The notes beneath the pieces are model-generated. The model was not told where the DNA came from. It ran no database searches and saw nothing but the letters and a program-made list of their open reading frames with translations. The translations under genes and the position numbers were made by a program. Shown here piece by piece: positions 24,477-34,396 of a DNA stretch of 34,492 nt (its first letter is position 1; every line of letters begins with the position of its first letter). Origin of the DNA: Desulfuromusa sp. (GTDB taxonomy: Bacteria; Desulfobacterota; Desulfuromonadia; Desulfuromonadales; Geopsychrobacteraceae); assembly GCA_029933365.1 (NCBI GenBank), contig JAOZOH010000019.1:1-34492 (forward strand), written 5' to 3'.

Positions 24477-27173
24477 TCACGCCAGTCGACCCAGCATGAC
24501 TGTCCGTATCTCCTCCAGTTTTGCCAAATCAGTAATTTTTTGATTAAAGATATCAGAAACATAAAAAACGTCGGCAACTTGATCAACTTTGGTCGATATT
24601 TTGGAGACTGCAGTATAAAGTCCCAGCTCATTTAAAGTCCGGGTGATTTCATAGAGCAAACCGATTTTATCTGTAGCGAAAATATCGATAACGGTGTAAC
24701 GGTCCGAAACATCATTGTCAATCTCAACCATATTCCGTTTTTGCGGGTGCTGTGTAGACGCTTTCAGGTAGTCGGGCTCCTGCCGTTTAGCAAACAGAGT
24801 CTCAACAAAAGTCCGCCCTTCAAGAACTGCGCACAGTTCATTTTCAATCCGTGCCCATTTTTGTGGCTTTTCGACAACACCACCAATCGGGCTGGTAACC
24901 TGAAGAATGTCTAAAACTGCTCCTGTTTTTCTAGTATGGATTTGTGCCCCGAGGATATTAATGGAATGGGCCGCCATGACTCCAGCAATTTGAGAAAAAA
25001 GGCCCGGGCTGTCAATTGTTGCCAAGGTCAGTTCCGTATATTCAGCCTCTCGATTATGTTCTATTTGCATAGCAAGGGTTTTCTTACCACGACTTAAAGC
25101 CAGCCTTAAATGGGGCACAATCTCCTGCGAACGATAACTCATCAAGTAACGAGTATGTAAACTATTGATAGCCTTATTAATTCTACTTTCGGAAAAATCA
25201 TCCTGCAAAGCTTTGCGAATATTACGTTTTCTATTGCGGATTTTTTCTGAACGCTTTTCCTGATAAAATTCATTTTTTTCCAACGCATCATAGGTTTTTT
25301 CATAGAGTTCACGGAGCAAACTCCCTTTCCACTCAGACCAAACATCTGGGCCAACCGCTTTTATATCAGCAAACGTGAGCAGATAAAGCATGCGCAAATT
25401 CTCACTCATTCCCATCAGCTCCGCGAATTGAGTGATCATTTTAACATCCTGTAAATCGCGACGTTGAGAAATATGTGCCATCTGTAAATGATTTAAAACC
25501 AAAAACTCAAGACGCTGACTGTCTTCACGATTCAAACGTAGCCTCCGGGCTATTGTCGGAATCATTTCTGCGCCGCGAACGCTGTGATTTTTGCCACTAC
25601 CCTTACCGATATCATGAAATAGAATTGCCAGCAGCAGAAGTTCACGCTTCTCTATATGACTGGCAACTTCAGTGAGGAGAGGGTGATTTTGTTGGTATTC
25701 TCCACGCCACAGCTTTTCCATCTCTTTCACCGCGAACAGGGTATGAATATCAACCGTATAGATATGATATAAGTCAAATTGAACCTGGCAGTAGATATTT
25801 TTAAATTCAGGGATAAAAGCATTGAGAAATTGCAAATGATGCATTTTGCGCAAAATCTCACTAGCCCCCTTTGAATGACGTAAAATCTGCATAAAGGAAT
25901 GATTGATCCGCCGGGAACGACGGATTTTATCATTTATCAAATGTGAGTTATCTCGAATCAGCTGTTTAAGTTCCAGACATAACTGCACTTCATGCTTTTG
26001 TGCCAATTCAAAAGCAATCATCATCAGGACTGGATCCTCTAATAATTGCTGGTCAACCTTGGCGCGCAGTTCACCACGGATAATGTAAAATCCATTTTCG
26101 AGATTTCTTCTTCCAAAAAAATTAAAAACATTGTCCTTGGGACGAGTGCTGGGTTGGGTTGCAGCGAGGATTAACTTGGCTGACAAGTGTTCCACCTGAA
26201 TAGCATGAGCATAATATTCCTGCATAAACTGTTCGACAGCTGAAGTCCGGCGCTTTTTTCTGTAACCCAAAAACTCTGCAAGCAGTTGTTGTTGTTCAAA
26301 GGTCAATTGATCGCTTTTACGCTGCCCTTTAAAATGGAGAAAATTGCGTATTTTCCACAGATAATCGAGAGCATCATTATATTCCTGAACATCTTGTTCA
26401 TTGAAAACACCCTTTTTAAGCAGTTCCTTTAAGCCGGAAGCCTTAAATTTTACCCGGGCAATCCACAGTGCTTCCTGCAGCTCTCTGAGCCCCCCTTCCC
26501 CTTCTTTCAAATTTGGTTCCAGCAGATAAACTGATGACCCGTACTTGATCTTGCGCCCAGTACGCTCCTCAAGCTTAAGTTTGATGAAACGCTGCGTGTC
26601 TTGATTGAGCATGACACGACCAACCGTGAGACTGTAGTGATCAAACAATGCCTGGTTGCCCGCGACGAGTCTGGCATCTAACAAGGCAGATCGGACGGTA
26701 CTGTCTCGCGATTCTTCAAGGCAGTCATCGCTTGAACGGACGCTGTAACCGACATCCAGGCGCAAATCCCACAACAGATAAAGCATCCTGTCAGCAATAA
26801 CTCGCGCAGCATTTTTACCAATATTTTCATAGAAAAACATCAGGTCAAGATCTGAACGGGGATTCATTTCAGCGCGACCATAGCCACCCAGAGCGATCAG
26901 TGCACAACCAGCCACCTCATCTTCGCTTAAATCTGCAGAAGCCACTTTAAAGAGATTATCGTTAAGCTGATCAAAAATGGCAGTCAACTCATCCACAACC
27001 TGACGACCTGAACCGCCCTTGTCATTTAACTGATCAATTCTCTGCAGGTGGAAATCCAGAAACTGGCGGGCTGAGTCCAACAAAGAGTCTCGGCAAGATT
27101 CAAAATTAACCGCATCGATTAGAACGTCGGACGGGAAGACTTCCAGTGCAGGCTCGTCACTGGCGACACTCAT
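24477..27173 (-). CDS. glnD: Bifunctional [protein-PII] uridylyltransferase / uridylyl-removing enzyme
   Basis: An 898-residue glutamine sensor that uridylylates PII when glutamine is low and removes UMP when it is high. The nucleotidyltransferase domain has GGYGR (96-100) and the catalytic Asp108 and Asp110 (SDLDLMFF). A helical GlnE/GlnD linker with DLYHIYTVDIHTL (467-479) follows. The HD hydrolase domain has the His520-Asp521 pair (LFHDIGKG). Two C-terminal ACT domains (about 715-790 and 825-898) bind glutamine. All active-site residues for both activities are present. The ATG at 27173 overlaps the amidase stop (ATGA). Confidence 0.97.
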   Translation of the reverse strand: MSVASDEPALEVFPSDVLIDAVNFESCRDSLLDSARQFLDFHLQRIDQLNDKGGSGRQVVDELTAIFDQLNDNLFKVASADLSEDEVAGCALIALGGYGRAEMNPRSDLDLMFFYENIGKNAARVIADRMLYLLWDLRLDVGYSVRSSDDCLEESRDSTVRSALLDARLVAGNQALFDHYSLTVGRVMLNQDTQRFIKLKLEERTGRKIKYGSSVYLLEPNLKEGEGGLRELQEALWIARVKFKASGLKELLKKGVFNEQDVQEYNDALDYLWKIRNFLHFKGQRKSDQLTFEQQQLLAEFLGYRKKRRTSAVEQFMQEYYAHAIQVEHLSAKLILAATQPSTRPKDNVFNFFGRRNLENGFYIIRGELRAKVDQQLLEDPVLMMIAFELAQKHEVQLCLELKQLIRDNSHLINDKIRRSRRINHSFMQILRHSKGASEILRKMHHLQFLNAFIPEFKNIYCQVQFDLYHIYTVDIHTLFAVKEMEKLWRGEYQQNHPLLTEVASHIEKRELLLLAILFHDIGKGSGKNHSVRGAEMIPTIARRLRLNREDSQRLEFLVLNHLQMAHISQRRDLQDVKMITQFAELMGMSENLRMLYLLTFADIKAVGPDVWSEWKGSLLRELYEKTYDALEKNEFYQEKRSEKIRNRKRNIRKALQDDFSESRINKAINSLHTRYLMSYRSQEIVPHLRLALSRGKKTLAMQIEHNREAEYTELTLATIDSPGLFSQIAGVMAAHSINILGAQIHTRKTGAVLDILQVTSPIGGVVEKPQKWARIENELCAVLEGRTFVETLFAKRQEPDYLKASTQHPQKRNMVEIDNDVSDRYTVIDIFATDKIGLLYEITRTLNELGLYTAVSKISTKVDQVADVFYVSDIFNQKITDLAKLEEIRTVMLGRLA

Positions 27174-28879
27174 TGCCGAGCAACCTTTTCTATCGTTGCG
27201 GAATATTTCCTGACACCTTTGACTATTGCAGCAGCAACATTTTTTTGGTAGCCCGCAGAAGCTAATCGTTTTTCATCACGTTTGTTGCTGATAAATCCTG
27301 TCTCTATCAAAACCGAAGGCATTGTGGCTCCGAGAAGAACGTGAAATGGACCTTGCTTGACCCCATGATCTTTGATACCGCTGTAGTGGGACCTTAAATC
27401 AGCAACCAGGGACTGTTGAACCTCTGCAGCCAAGCGACTCGATTCATTGATTTTTGCGTTTGCCATCAGATCGAATAAGATGGCCTCCAGATTGCCAACC
27501 TCCTGCAGTGTAGTCCCATTTTCTCGCGCAGCAACCTCAGCCGCCTGATTGTTTTTTGACAAATTTAAAAAGTAGGTTTCTACCCCCGATGCCTTGCCGT
27601 TGGCAGTAGCATTGGCATGCAGCGAAATAAACAGGTCAGCGCCAACCTGATTTGCATATTCAGTCCTCTCCCGCAACTTAAGATACCGATCATCAGAACG
27701 GGTCAAGAGCACTTTAACCCCTAATTGTTGTCGTATCGCCTTAGCAAGGGCTTTGGCCATTTTAAGGGTCACATTTTTTTCATAAACATTATGCGGTCCA
27801 ATGGCACCGGGATCTTTGCCACCATGCCCGGCATCTACAACAATCAGGTGGATCCCCTCATCGTGGACTTCCTGGGGAACATGAAGAACCTCCTGCCGAT
27901 CAGAGGAACTGTTGAGAATTGAAGCAATTGAATCATCCGCAGCAACGGGGGCATTCTGTTTTCCTGGTTGCTGGGCTGTCAAACCTACATTGAGCGGCTC
28001 ACCTTTGATATCAACAACCAAGCGATGCGGATTTTCCAGAGTCGCCAGCTTATATTCTGCAACTCGATTCAGATCCAGAACAACCCGAGTGCGTTGTGCA
28101 TCAAATTGACTGACTCTGATTTGCTTTACCAGACCATTTCGGATCGGCACAATTGGGGGTAAATCATCAGTCTGCTTGGTATAGAGCAGATCAAAATAAA
28201 GGCGCGGATTTTCACCTTTAAGGTAATGTGGTTTAGCAACAACTGGAGCGCTGAGATCAAGGACAATCCGAGTGTATTCCGGGCCACTCCAGTACCTGAT
28301 TTTATCCAGCCTGGGAGAATCACCAACATTCTGATAATTGTGTTGGTTCTGAGGTGCGCTCACAGGTTTCATTTTTACGGATGGGGCAGGAAGTCGCGAC
28401 AGCCTCTTTTGTGCATCGGCAAACATATCTCCAGCAGGCATTTCCGAAACCAGTCGCTGGTAGTAACCATAGGCAGATTGCCGGTCTTTAAGGCGAAATT
28501 CAGCGGCCTGTCCAGCCAGGAATAAAGCATCGTCAGCTAACCGGCTTTGCGGATATTGATCAACCAAGTTGATATAGTGATCAACTGCTGTTTGTGTATC
28601 GGAAAAACTGCCGGAAGCTTTGGAGAGACCATCCCAGGTTCGTGCCAATAGAAAGAAAATATTCTCAATATTTTTATCGTATGGCTGTTGTGCGCTAAAA
28701 CGATCAAAACGCTCTATCAGCTTTTCCCAATTACCTCGCTGGCGTTGTAATTGGGAAGACTTGATCAGCTGTTGATAGTCGTGTCGCAGAACAGTATAAT
28801 CCTCTGCCCTGCCGCTACGGGGGAAAGCAACTATAATAAGTATAAATAATATAAATGCTAAGAAGGTTTGAAGTTTCAT
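27170..28879 (-). CDS. N-acetylmuramoyl-L-alanine amidase (AmiC-type, AMIN plus Amidase_3)
   Basis: A 569-residue exported peptidoglycan hydrolase that cuts the amide bond between MurNAc and the stem peptide, usually at the septum. A signal peptide (1-25, ending RAE) is followed by a TPR-like helical region (about 30-165, YbgF/outer-membrane-lipoprotein style). The AMIN domain (about 192-292) targets peptidoglycan or the divisome. A Thr/Ser-rich linker leads to the zinc amidase domain from about 343, with ligands His352 (DAGHGG), Glu367 (YEKN) and His421 (SLHAN) and the catalytic Glu in LIETGFISN. The N-terminal TPR part is an extra compared with E. coli AmiC. Overlaps glnD by 4 bases. Confidence 0.92.
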   Translation of the reverse strand: MKLQTFLAFILFILIIVAFPRSGRAEDYTVLRHDYQQLIKSSQLQRQRGNWEKLIERFDRFSAQQPYDKNIENIFFLLARTWDGLSKASGSFSDTQTAVDHYINLVDQYPQSRLADDALFLAGQAAEFRLKDRQSAYGYYQRLVSEMPAGDMFADAQKRLSRLPAPSVKMKPVSAPQNQHNYQNVGDSPRLDKIRYWSGPEYTRIVLDLSAPVVAKPHYLKGENPRLYFDLLYTKQTDDLPPIVPIRNGLVKQIRVSQFDAQRTRVVLDLNRVAEYKLATLENPHRLVVDIKGEPLNVGLTAQQPGKQNAPVAADDSIASILNSSSDRQEVLHVPQEVHDEGIHLIVVDAGHGGKDPGAIGPHNVYEKNVTLKMAKALAKAIRQQLGVKVLLTRSDDRYLKLRERTEYANQVGADLFISLHANATANGKASGVETYFLNLSKNNQAAEVAARENGTTLQEVGNLEAILFDLMANAKINESSRLAAEVQQSLVADLRSHYSGIKDHGVKQGPFHVLLGATMPSVLIETGFISNKRDEKRLASAGYQKNVAAAIVKGVRKYSATIEKVARQ

Positions 28880-28890
28880 TATTGATGGTC

Positions 28891-29026
28891 TCGCAAAAAC
28901 GAATTAGATGGCTAAGCAAAAATTTTGTTCCACAAGGCGTAGTGTTTTTTCAAGGGTGAAGGCATACATGTTGTATGTCGAGGTCTTGAAAAAACACTGC
29001 AACGCAGGAGGGCGGACTTTTTGCGA
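28891..29026. repeat. Palindromic intergenic element between mutS and the amidase gene
   Basis: Terminal inverted repeats TCGCAAAAA (28891-28899) and TTTTTGCGA (29018-29026), a 13-bp perfect internal pair GTGTTTTTTCAAG (28942-28954) / CTTGAAAAAACAC (28985-28997) and an apical CATACA-TGT-TGTATG stem (28963-28977) make a long composite hairpin. The left half has ~24 extra bases containing a second AGCAAAAA. It fills nearly all the 159-base gap. Most likely a dispersed MITE-like element; it could also shape the mutS 3' end. Confidence 0.75.
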
Positions 29027-29038
29027 CGCCACCATTAT

Positions 29039-31654
29039 TTAGAGCATCTTTTTCAGTTCATCCAGTAGGGTCAACGCCTCAATCGGAGTGGTACATCTCA
29101 CATCGATCGATTCGAGTCGCTTGCGAATTTTATCTTCCTGCACCACATTAAACAGAGAAAGTTGTGCTGCCGGTTCTTTTTTTGCTTGAATTTTACTCTC
29201 CCCGAGCCGGGGTTCTCCGGAGCGGACGAATTCTCCCGCTTCGAGATTATGTAAAATTTCCTTTGCACGATCGATGACAGCGTCGGGCAATCCAGCCAAG
29301 CGACCAACCTGAATTCCATAAGAACGGCTGGCACTCCCGGTGATTATTTTTCTCAAGAAAATAATTTGATCGTTCCATTCCTTAACTGCAACATTGTAAT
29401 TTTTTATCCGCTCTCGGGTCAGTGGTAAATCGGTCAATTCATGATAGTGAGTTGCAAAGAGCGTCTTGCCTGCTACAGCAGCATTGTCATGTAAATATTC
29501 GGCGACGGCCCAAGCGATGCTGACGCCATCAAAAGTCGAAGTACCACGCCCTATTTCATCCAAAATAATTAAACTACGCTGAGTTGCGTGGCGCAGGATA
29601 TTGGCCGTTTCGTTCATTTCCACCATGAACGTTGACTCACCTTTTGCTAGGTTATCACTTGCCCCGACTCGAGTAAAGATGCGGTCAACCACCCCGATCC
29701 GTGCGGTTTCAGCGGGAACAAAGCTACCCAGCTGCGCCATCAGGGTAATCAAAGCCACCTGTCGCATAAAAGTAGATTTGCCAGCCATATTCGGACCAGT
29801 AATGATCAGAAGTTGATTCTCTTCCGTATCAAGCCCTACATCATTTGGGACAAAGGCTTCCTTCAGTGGCATTCCTTCAACCACCGGATGCCGCCCCGCG
29901 ACAATCTGGATCACTCCAGAATCATCTATCTGTGGACAAACATAATTGCGCTCATGAGCCAGATCGGCTAAAGACAGCAAGGAATCGAGAATTGCCAGAG
30001 CATCTGCACTCTGTTGGATTCTACCCCCCTCTGCAGATGCCTTTAGTCTGACCTGTTGAAACAGATTATATTCCATCTCCACAATGCGATCTTCAGCACC
30101 TAGAACCTTATCTTCATACTCTTTTAGCTGCGGAGTGATGAATCGTTCAGCATTGGTCAAGGTCTGCTTACGCTGATAGTCTTCAGGAACACGCTCAAGG
30201 TTGCGATGGGTGACTTCGATGAAATAGCCAAATATTTTATTATATTTAACTTTCAGGGATGAAATTCCAGTCCGTTCCCGTTCCTGTTGTTCTAAGGCTG
30301 CAATCCAACTTTTCCCGTCACGGCTGATCGCTCTTAATTCATCAAGTTCTTCGTTGAATCCGTCTTTTATAAGTCCGCCATCACGCAAAACAAACGGTGG
30401 ATCATCCACAATTGCCTGATCTAGCAAAGAGACCAACTCAGGTAAAAGGTCAATCTGCTGACGTAAACTTTTAAGATAATGACTCTGTAATGGGTTGAGA
30501 AGATCATCAATCTGAGGAAGTTTACCGAGAGATACCCGGAGCGCAGCAAGGTCTTTAGCATTTGCGCTGGCCATAGCGATCTTACTGTTCAAACGTTCCA
30601 GGTCATAAACACCATCGAGAGCTTCGATCAGCTCTATCCGTTGCAAACTACTATCAACCAGCTCAGCAACGGCATCCTGTCGCTGTTTAATCTGTTCTTG
30701 ATCGATCAAGGGATAATGAATCCACTGCCTTAGGGTCCTCCCCCCCATTGCAGTCACAGTACGATCGAGAACACCCAATAATGAGCCACGCTTTTTACCG
30801 TCCTGCAATGTTGCCGTAAGTTCCAGATTCCTCCGGGTAGAGTCATCGAGAATCATGTAATTTTGGGTATGATAGGTCTGGAGTGCCCGGATGTGACGCA
30901 GTTCTTCCTTCTGTGTCTGCTGAAGATAATAGAGGACAGCAGAAGCAGCCTGTTGTGCGGCAACCAGATCATTGCAACCAAAGGACTGCAATCCGGAGAC
31001 ACCAAAAAAGGTACAAAGTTGTTCTTTTGCGTAATCTATCTCACAAACCCATTCAGGAAGAAAGTTGCACATGGTTCCTTCAAGAAGATGGCCAATTTGT
31101 TGTTTCAAATCTCGGCTTTGCTCTGAATCAACAAAAAGAACTTCGCGCGGGCGTAACGAACCCATTTCACTTTCAACCTGTTGCAGAGTATCAACCTGAG
31201 CGACCCGAAACTCACCCGTCGTGATATCAATATGAGCTATGCCATAACTATTGTCATGGTCAACAATAGACAGTAGATAGTTGTTCTCTTTTGGCACTAA
31301 AGTGTCTGTATCGGTCACCAATCCAGGGGTTACAACCCGCACGACCTCACGTTTAACGATACCCTTAGCAGTTTTGGGATCTTCGACCTGTTCGCAAATT
31401 GCAACTTTATGACCAGCAGAAATAAGTTTAGCAATATACCCCTGACTACTGTGGTAAGGGATGCCACAAAGTGGCACAGAATCTTCAACCCCTTTATTTC
31501 GCGATGTGAGTGTGATTCCCAACACACGTGAAGCAAGGACAGCATCCTCCATAAACATTTCATAAAAATCACCTAAACGGAAAAACAAAACAGCATCCTG
31601 ATAATCTGCTTTTATTTCCAGATATTGGCGCATCACTGGAGTTGTTGTCGACAT
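29039..31654 (-). CDS. mutS: DNA mismatch repair protein MutS
   Basis: An 871-residue MutS. The mismatch-reading motif Phe30-x-Glu32 lies in RLGDFYEMF. The connector, lever and clamp domains follow. The ATPase domain has Walker [10 protein letters not shown] (about 619-627), [12 protein letters not shown] (Walker B) and [13 protein letters not shown]. The C-terminus carries the short dimerisation tail ending in a [15 protein letters not shown] helix. The ATG at 31654 has an AGGAAG site. No mutL is in the window. Full length, with no missing key residues; clearly MutS1, not MutS2. Confidence 0.98.
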   Translation of the reverse strand: MSTTTPVMRQYLEIKADYQDAVLFFRLGDFYEMFMEDAVLASRVLGITLTSRNKGVEDSVPLCGIPYHSSQGYIAKLISAGHKVAICEQVEDPKTAKGIVKREVVRVVTPGLVTDTDTLVPKENNYLLSIVDHDNSYGIAHIDITTGEFRVAQVDTLQQVESEMGSLRPREVLFVDSEQSRDLKQQIGHLLEGTMCNFLPEWVCEIDYAKEQLCTFFGVSGLQSFGCNDLVAAQQAASAVLYYLQQTQKEELRHIRALQTYHTQNYMILDDSTRRNLELTATLQDGKKRGSLLGVLDRTVTAMGGRTLRQWIHYPLIDQEQIKQRQDAVAELVDSSLQRIELIEALDGVYDLERLNSKIAMASANAKDLAALRVSLGKLPQIDDLLNPLQSHYLKSLRQQIDLLPELVSLLDQAIVDDPPFVLRDGGLIKDGFNEELDELRAISRDGKSWIAALEQQERERTGISSLKVKYNKIFGYFIEVTHRNLERVPEDYQRKQTLTNAERFITPQLKEYEDKVLGAEDRIVEMEYNLFQQVRLKASAEGGRIQQSADALAILDSLLSLADLAHERNYVCPQIDDSGVIQIVAGRHPVVEGMPLKEAFVPNDVGLDTEENQLLIITGPNMAGKSTFMRQVALITLMAQLGSFVPAETARIGVVDRIFTRVGASDNLAKGESTFMVEMNETANILRHATQRSLIILDEIGRGTSTFDGVSIAWAVAEYLHDNAAVAGKTLFATHYHELTDLPLTRERIKNYNVAVKEWNDQIIFLRKIITGSASRSYGIQVGRLAGLPDAVIDRAKEILHNLEAGEFVRSGEPRLGESKIQAKKEPAAQLSLFNVVQEDKIRKRLESIDVRCTTPIEALTLLDELKKML

Positions 31655-31778
31655 TCTAACTTCCTGAAATTACGCAGAGATAAATAAACAATAAAACAAG
31701 TATGGCACAAGGCGGGGTATCCTAGCAAAGGCACCTCTGGATGTAAATAGAAGGACACTGCGAACAGGCATGCACGAC

Positions 31779-31807
31779 TTGACCATTCAGTGTCACAATG
31801 CTAAAAA
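31779..31807 (+). promoter_or_regulatory. Candidate sigma70 promoter upstream of the hypothetical-CDF pair
   Basis: TTGACC, a 17-base spacer, then TAAAAA, about 70 bases before the ATG at 31879. A 7-bp inverted repeat (GACACTG 31754-31760 / CAGTGTC 31788-31794) overlaps the spacer and could be an operator, or chance. The gap 31655-31878 shows nothing else firm. Confidence 0.4.
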
Positions 31808-31878
31808 TCACATTATTCACCCCCACTCAAGCGGAGTGATATCCAACCGGTTGAACTGATAATTAAATAGGATATTTC

Positions 31879-32391
31879 ATGAACCACACAGAACCGAAAC
31901 CCAATCAAACAGACCCCTTCGATCCAGAAAACTATGTAATTGAAACTCTGGAGGATGAAATCAGGGCTGATCAGATTTGTAAAGAACTCCTTAAACTATA
32001 CCATCAGTATCTATTGAAAAATAAGAACATTTCTCCACTTGAAGCAGGAACCCATGCAAGTGGTGCAGATTATTTTTTGCGTGATTTCATGCTCGACAAT
32101 CGCCGTACAAGCCCCTTCAAACTGACAGAGGATCTTGTTCATCGCTTTGCTGGAAACTGGTATATTATCAGCACCCTTGAACCAAATATAGTCGAGCTGA
32201 AAAACATCTTAGCTGGTGTCAGCTATTTTGCTGATTTTTGTGTCGCTAATAAAATGATTGACCAGGCTCTGGCAAAAAACATTATTCAATCTTGCTCCAA
32301 TATGGAATTTTACCAACAACGGATTAATAGCTTCAATGACCTCTCCGGAGATAACTTTACGGCTTGGAACAATGACTGCCCATTGCAATAG
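31879..32391 (+). CDS. Hypothetical protein, alpha-helical, co-transcribed with a CDF transporter
   Basis: A 170-residue soluble, mostly helical protein with no signal peptide or membrane segment. Distinctive parts are LSPLEAGTHASGADYFLRDFMLDNRR-type sequence in the middle and FAGNWYIISTLEPNIVELKNILAGVSYFADFC after it. I do not recognise a domain. The ATG has AGGATA upstream. The stop lies 9 bases from the CDF start, so an operon with the metal exporter is likely. Function unknown. Confidence 0.75.
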   Translation: MNHTEPKPNQTDPFDPENYVIETLEDEIRADQICKELLKLYHQYLLKNKNISPLEAGTHASGADYFLRDFMLDNRRTSPFKLTEDLVHRFAGNWYIISTLEPNIVELKNILAGVSYFADFCVANKMIDQALAKNIIQSCSNMEFYQQRINSFNDLSGDNFTAWNNDCPLQ

Positions 32392-32400
32392 AGAATACAC

Positions 32401-33348
32401 ATGTTAGGAATCGACAATCCTAAACTACGCGCAGCAACTTTTTCTATATGTGGCGCTCTACTCCTGGCTATTATTAAATTAACCGTTGCCATTATGAGCG
32501 GTTCGATGGCAGTCATGGCGTCAGCCATTGACTCCTTACTTGATATCCTGATGTCTGGCGTCAACTTTATGGCGATCCGTCATGCAGAGCAACCTCCTGA
32601 TCAATCTCACCCCTTCGGACATGGAAAGTTTGAGACTCTAGCGACGCTGTTTCAAGCGCTGGTTATCACTGGTTCAGGAGGTTGGATCATCTATGAATCA
32701 GTGGTTCGGCTGAGCAGAAACAACCAGCTCGAAAATATCGATCAAGGAATTGGCGTTCTCGCCTTCAGTGCGATCGTTTCATGGTTTATCGCCCGGAACT
32801 TAAGCAAAGTTGCCAAACAAACTGACTCATCAGCATTAGAAGCGGACTCACTCCATTTCAGAATGGATATTTACAGCAATCTCGGTTTAATGGCGGGGCT
32901 ATTTATGGTGCGCTGGTTTGATATCCACTGGCTTGATTCGGCCCTGTCGATATTGGTTGCATCTTACATCCTGCACGAAGCACTGCAGCTGATTAAGCGG
33001 AGTCTGACGGATATTCTGGATCACGAATTACCTGATGAGATACAGCAACAAGTTCATCATCTGATCAGTACCCACGAAGGACCTCTAGCAGGTTATCATG
33101 GTCTGCGAACCAGGCGTGCCGGATCTCTTAAAATTATGGATTTTCATCTGGAAGTTTGTAAAGACATGACCGTTGCCGAAGCACATAAGTTGACAGACAG
33201 TCTGGAAAAGAAGATCGAAAAAGAGATTCCTGGAGCAAACGTGATCATCCATATTGACCCCTGTGAGATTGATGACTGCCCGGGTAGAGAAAATTGCATT
33301 ATTGATAAAAGTCGGATTCCAACCAGATTTCAGAAGACTGATAAATAA
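32401..33348 (+). CDS. Cation diffusion facilitator family metal exporter (FieF/CzcD type)
   Basis: A 315-residue inner-membrane proton/metal antiporter with about six transmembrane helices. The metal site looks like FieF/YiiP: Asp44 and Asp48 in helix 2 (AIDSLLDI) and His152 and Asp156 in helix 5 (LHFRMD), with HPFGHGKFE at 70-78. A cytoplasmic ferredoxin-like domain follows from about 210. The Asp-Asp-His-Asp set suggests Zn(II) and/or Fe(II) efflux. The tail has an added Cys cluster, C288-x4-C293-x5-C299, not usual in FieF, possibly a metal-sensing site. Metal specificity is inference. Confidence 0.93.
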   Translation: MLGIDNPKLRAATFSICGALLLAIIKLTVAIMSGSMAVMASAIDSLLDILMSGVNFMAIRHAEQPPDQSHPFGHGKFETLATLFQALVITGSGGWIIYESVVRLSRNNQLENIDQGIGVLAFSAIVSWFIARNLSKVAKQTDSSALEADSLHFRMDIYSNLGLMAGLFMVRWFDIHWLDSALSILVASYILHEALQLIKRSLTDILDHELPDEIQQQVHHLISTHEGPLAGYHGLRTRRAGSLKIMDFHLEVCKDMTVAEAHKLTDSLEKKIEKEIPGANVIIHIDPCEIDDCPGRENCIIDKSRIPTRFQKTDK

Positions 33349-33399
33349 AAAAAACCGGAGGGTAACGACCAATCCCGTCCTCTATTCTGTGGTTTTTTT
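33348..33399. terminator. Bidirectional terminator-like structure between the CDF gene and exbD
   Basis: AAAAAAACC (33348-33356) and GGTTTTTTT (33391-33399) pair outside a GGAGGG / CCCgTCC inner stem, giving a U-tract in either direction. The exbD stop lies inside it. The arms are asymmetrically spaced, so strength is uncertain. Confidence 0.5.
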
Positions 33400-33795
33400 A
33401 TCAGTAGCGATAGCAAGGCTGCCAAAACCCACCATTTTTGCCGCATCCATCAATTGAACCACCTTACCGTGCCGAGCAGATTTATCGGCCATCAGTAAAA
33501 AGGTCATCCTTTTTGTTATTACCGGGTCAAAACTCGCTAGATGCTGCAGGAGTTCATCGAGAGAAACTTTTTCGCGTTGCAGGTAAATATCTCCATTTTC
33601 AGCAAGATAAACCTGCACCTCTTTTTTATTCATTTTAATCTGTTCAGAAGTGGACGCGGGAAGATCAATATTCAAACCGGGCCGTTCTATAAAAGTTGTT
33701 GAAATCATGAAAAAGATTAATAACAAAAAAACCACATCAATCATCGGAGTTAAATCAACTTTTGGTGATTCCTGAATATGACGCCGAAAACCCAT
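33382..33795 (-). CDS. exbD: ExbD/TolR-family energy-transducing protein
   Basis: A 137-residue single-pass inner-membrane protein. The cytoplasmic N-terminus and VDLTPMIDVVFLLLIFFM (13-30) carry Asp20, the proton-relay residue of the family, followed by a periplasmic domain. With ExbB it forms the proton-driven stator that energises TonB or TolA. I take the ATG at 33795, one base after the exbB stop and with a GAAGG site in the exbB end; the seven-residue upstream extension is rejected. No TonB, TolA or receptor is in the window, so TonB versus Tol use is open. Confidence 0.93.
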   Translation of the reverse strand: MGFRRHIQESPKVDLTPMIDVVFLLLIFFMISTTFIERPGLNIDLPASTSEQIKMNKKEVQVYLAENGDIYLQREKVSLDELLQHLASFDPVITKRMTFLLMADKSARHGKVVQLMDAAKMVGFGSLAIATDKKTTE

Positions 33796-33796
33796 A

Positions 33797-34396
33797 TTAA
33801 CCTTCAACCAGATCAATAATTTTCATGGTTGCCTCTTCCAGCTCTAAAACCAATCGTTCAGAACGACTTGACAGATAACGGTGTAACAAAATCAGAGGAA
33901 CGGCAATGGTCAGACCCGCTGCAGTTGTGATGAGGGCTTCAGAAATCCCACCGCCCAAGGTTGCTGGAGTCCCCATCCCTTCAGTGGCAATCACATTGAA
34001 AGCCTTAATCATCCCCAAAACAGTTCCAAGCAGTCCAAGCAATGGGGTAATGTTGGCGATGGTTCCAAGCAATCCCAAATAGCGCTGTAATGCCACAGCT
34101 TCTCTCTCTCCAACTTCTTCAGCAAGAGATTTAAGATAACTACGCTGACTGCCACGATTTTTAAGGACGACAAGCAGTATTTTAGCGAGTGGTGACTTTT
34201 TTTGCTCACAGAGTTTAACCGCTTTTTCAGCCGTATCCATTTGTAAATAATTATGGATCTCTTTTTGGAGTGGTGCAAGGCCGCGGCGAACCTTAATAAA
34301 AGCAACAATCCGCTCCATAAATATAGCCCACCCAATCACCGAGCAGAGTAAAATAGGATACATCAGTGGACCACCGCGTATAAAAAAATCAATCAT
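33797..34396 (-). CDS. exbB: ExbB/TolQ/MotA-family proton channel protein
   Basis: A 199-residue inner-membrane protein with three transmembrane helices: an N-terminal one (MYPILLCSVIGWAIFMERI) and two in the conserved MotA/TolQ/ExbB core (LGLLGTIANITPLLGLLGTVLGMIKAF and ISEALITTAAGLTIAVPLILLHRYL). It forms the pentameric channel around ExbD. The ATG at 34396 has AGGA 8 bases upstream. It is directly followed by exbD. The 96 bases to the window edge show no recognisable gene. Confidence 0.94.
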   Translation of the reverse strand: MIDFFIRGGPLMYPILLCSVIGWAIFMERIVAFIKVRRGLAPLQKEIHNYLQMDTAEKAVKLCEQKKSPLAKILLVVLKNRGSQRSYLKSLAEEVGEREAVALQRYLGLLGTIANITPLLGLLGTVLGMIKAFNVIATEGMGTPATLGGGISEALITTAAGLTIAVPLILLHRYLSSRSERLVLELEEATMKIIDLVEG

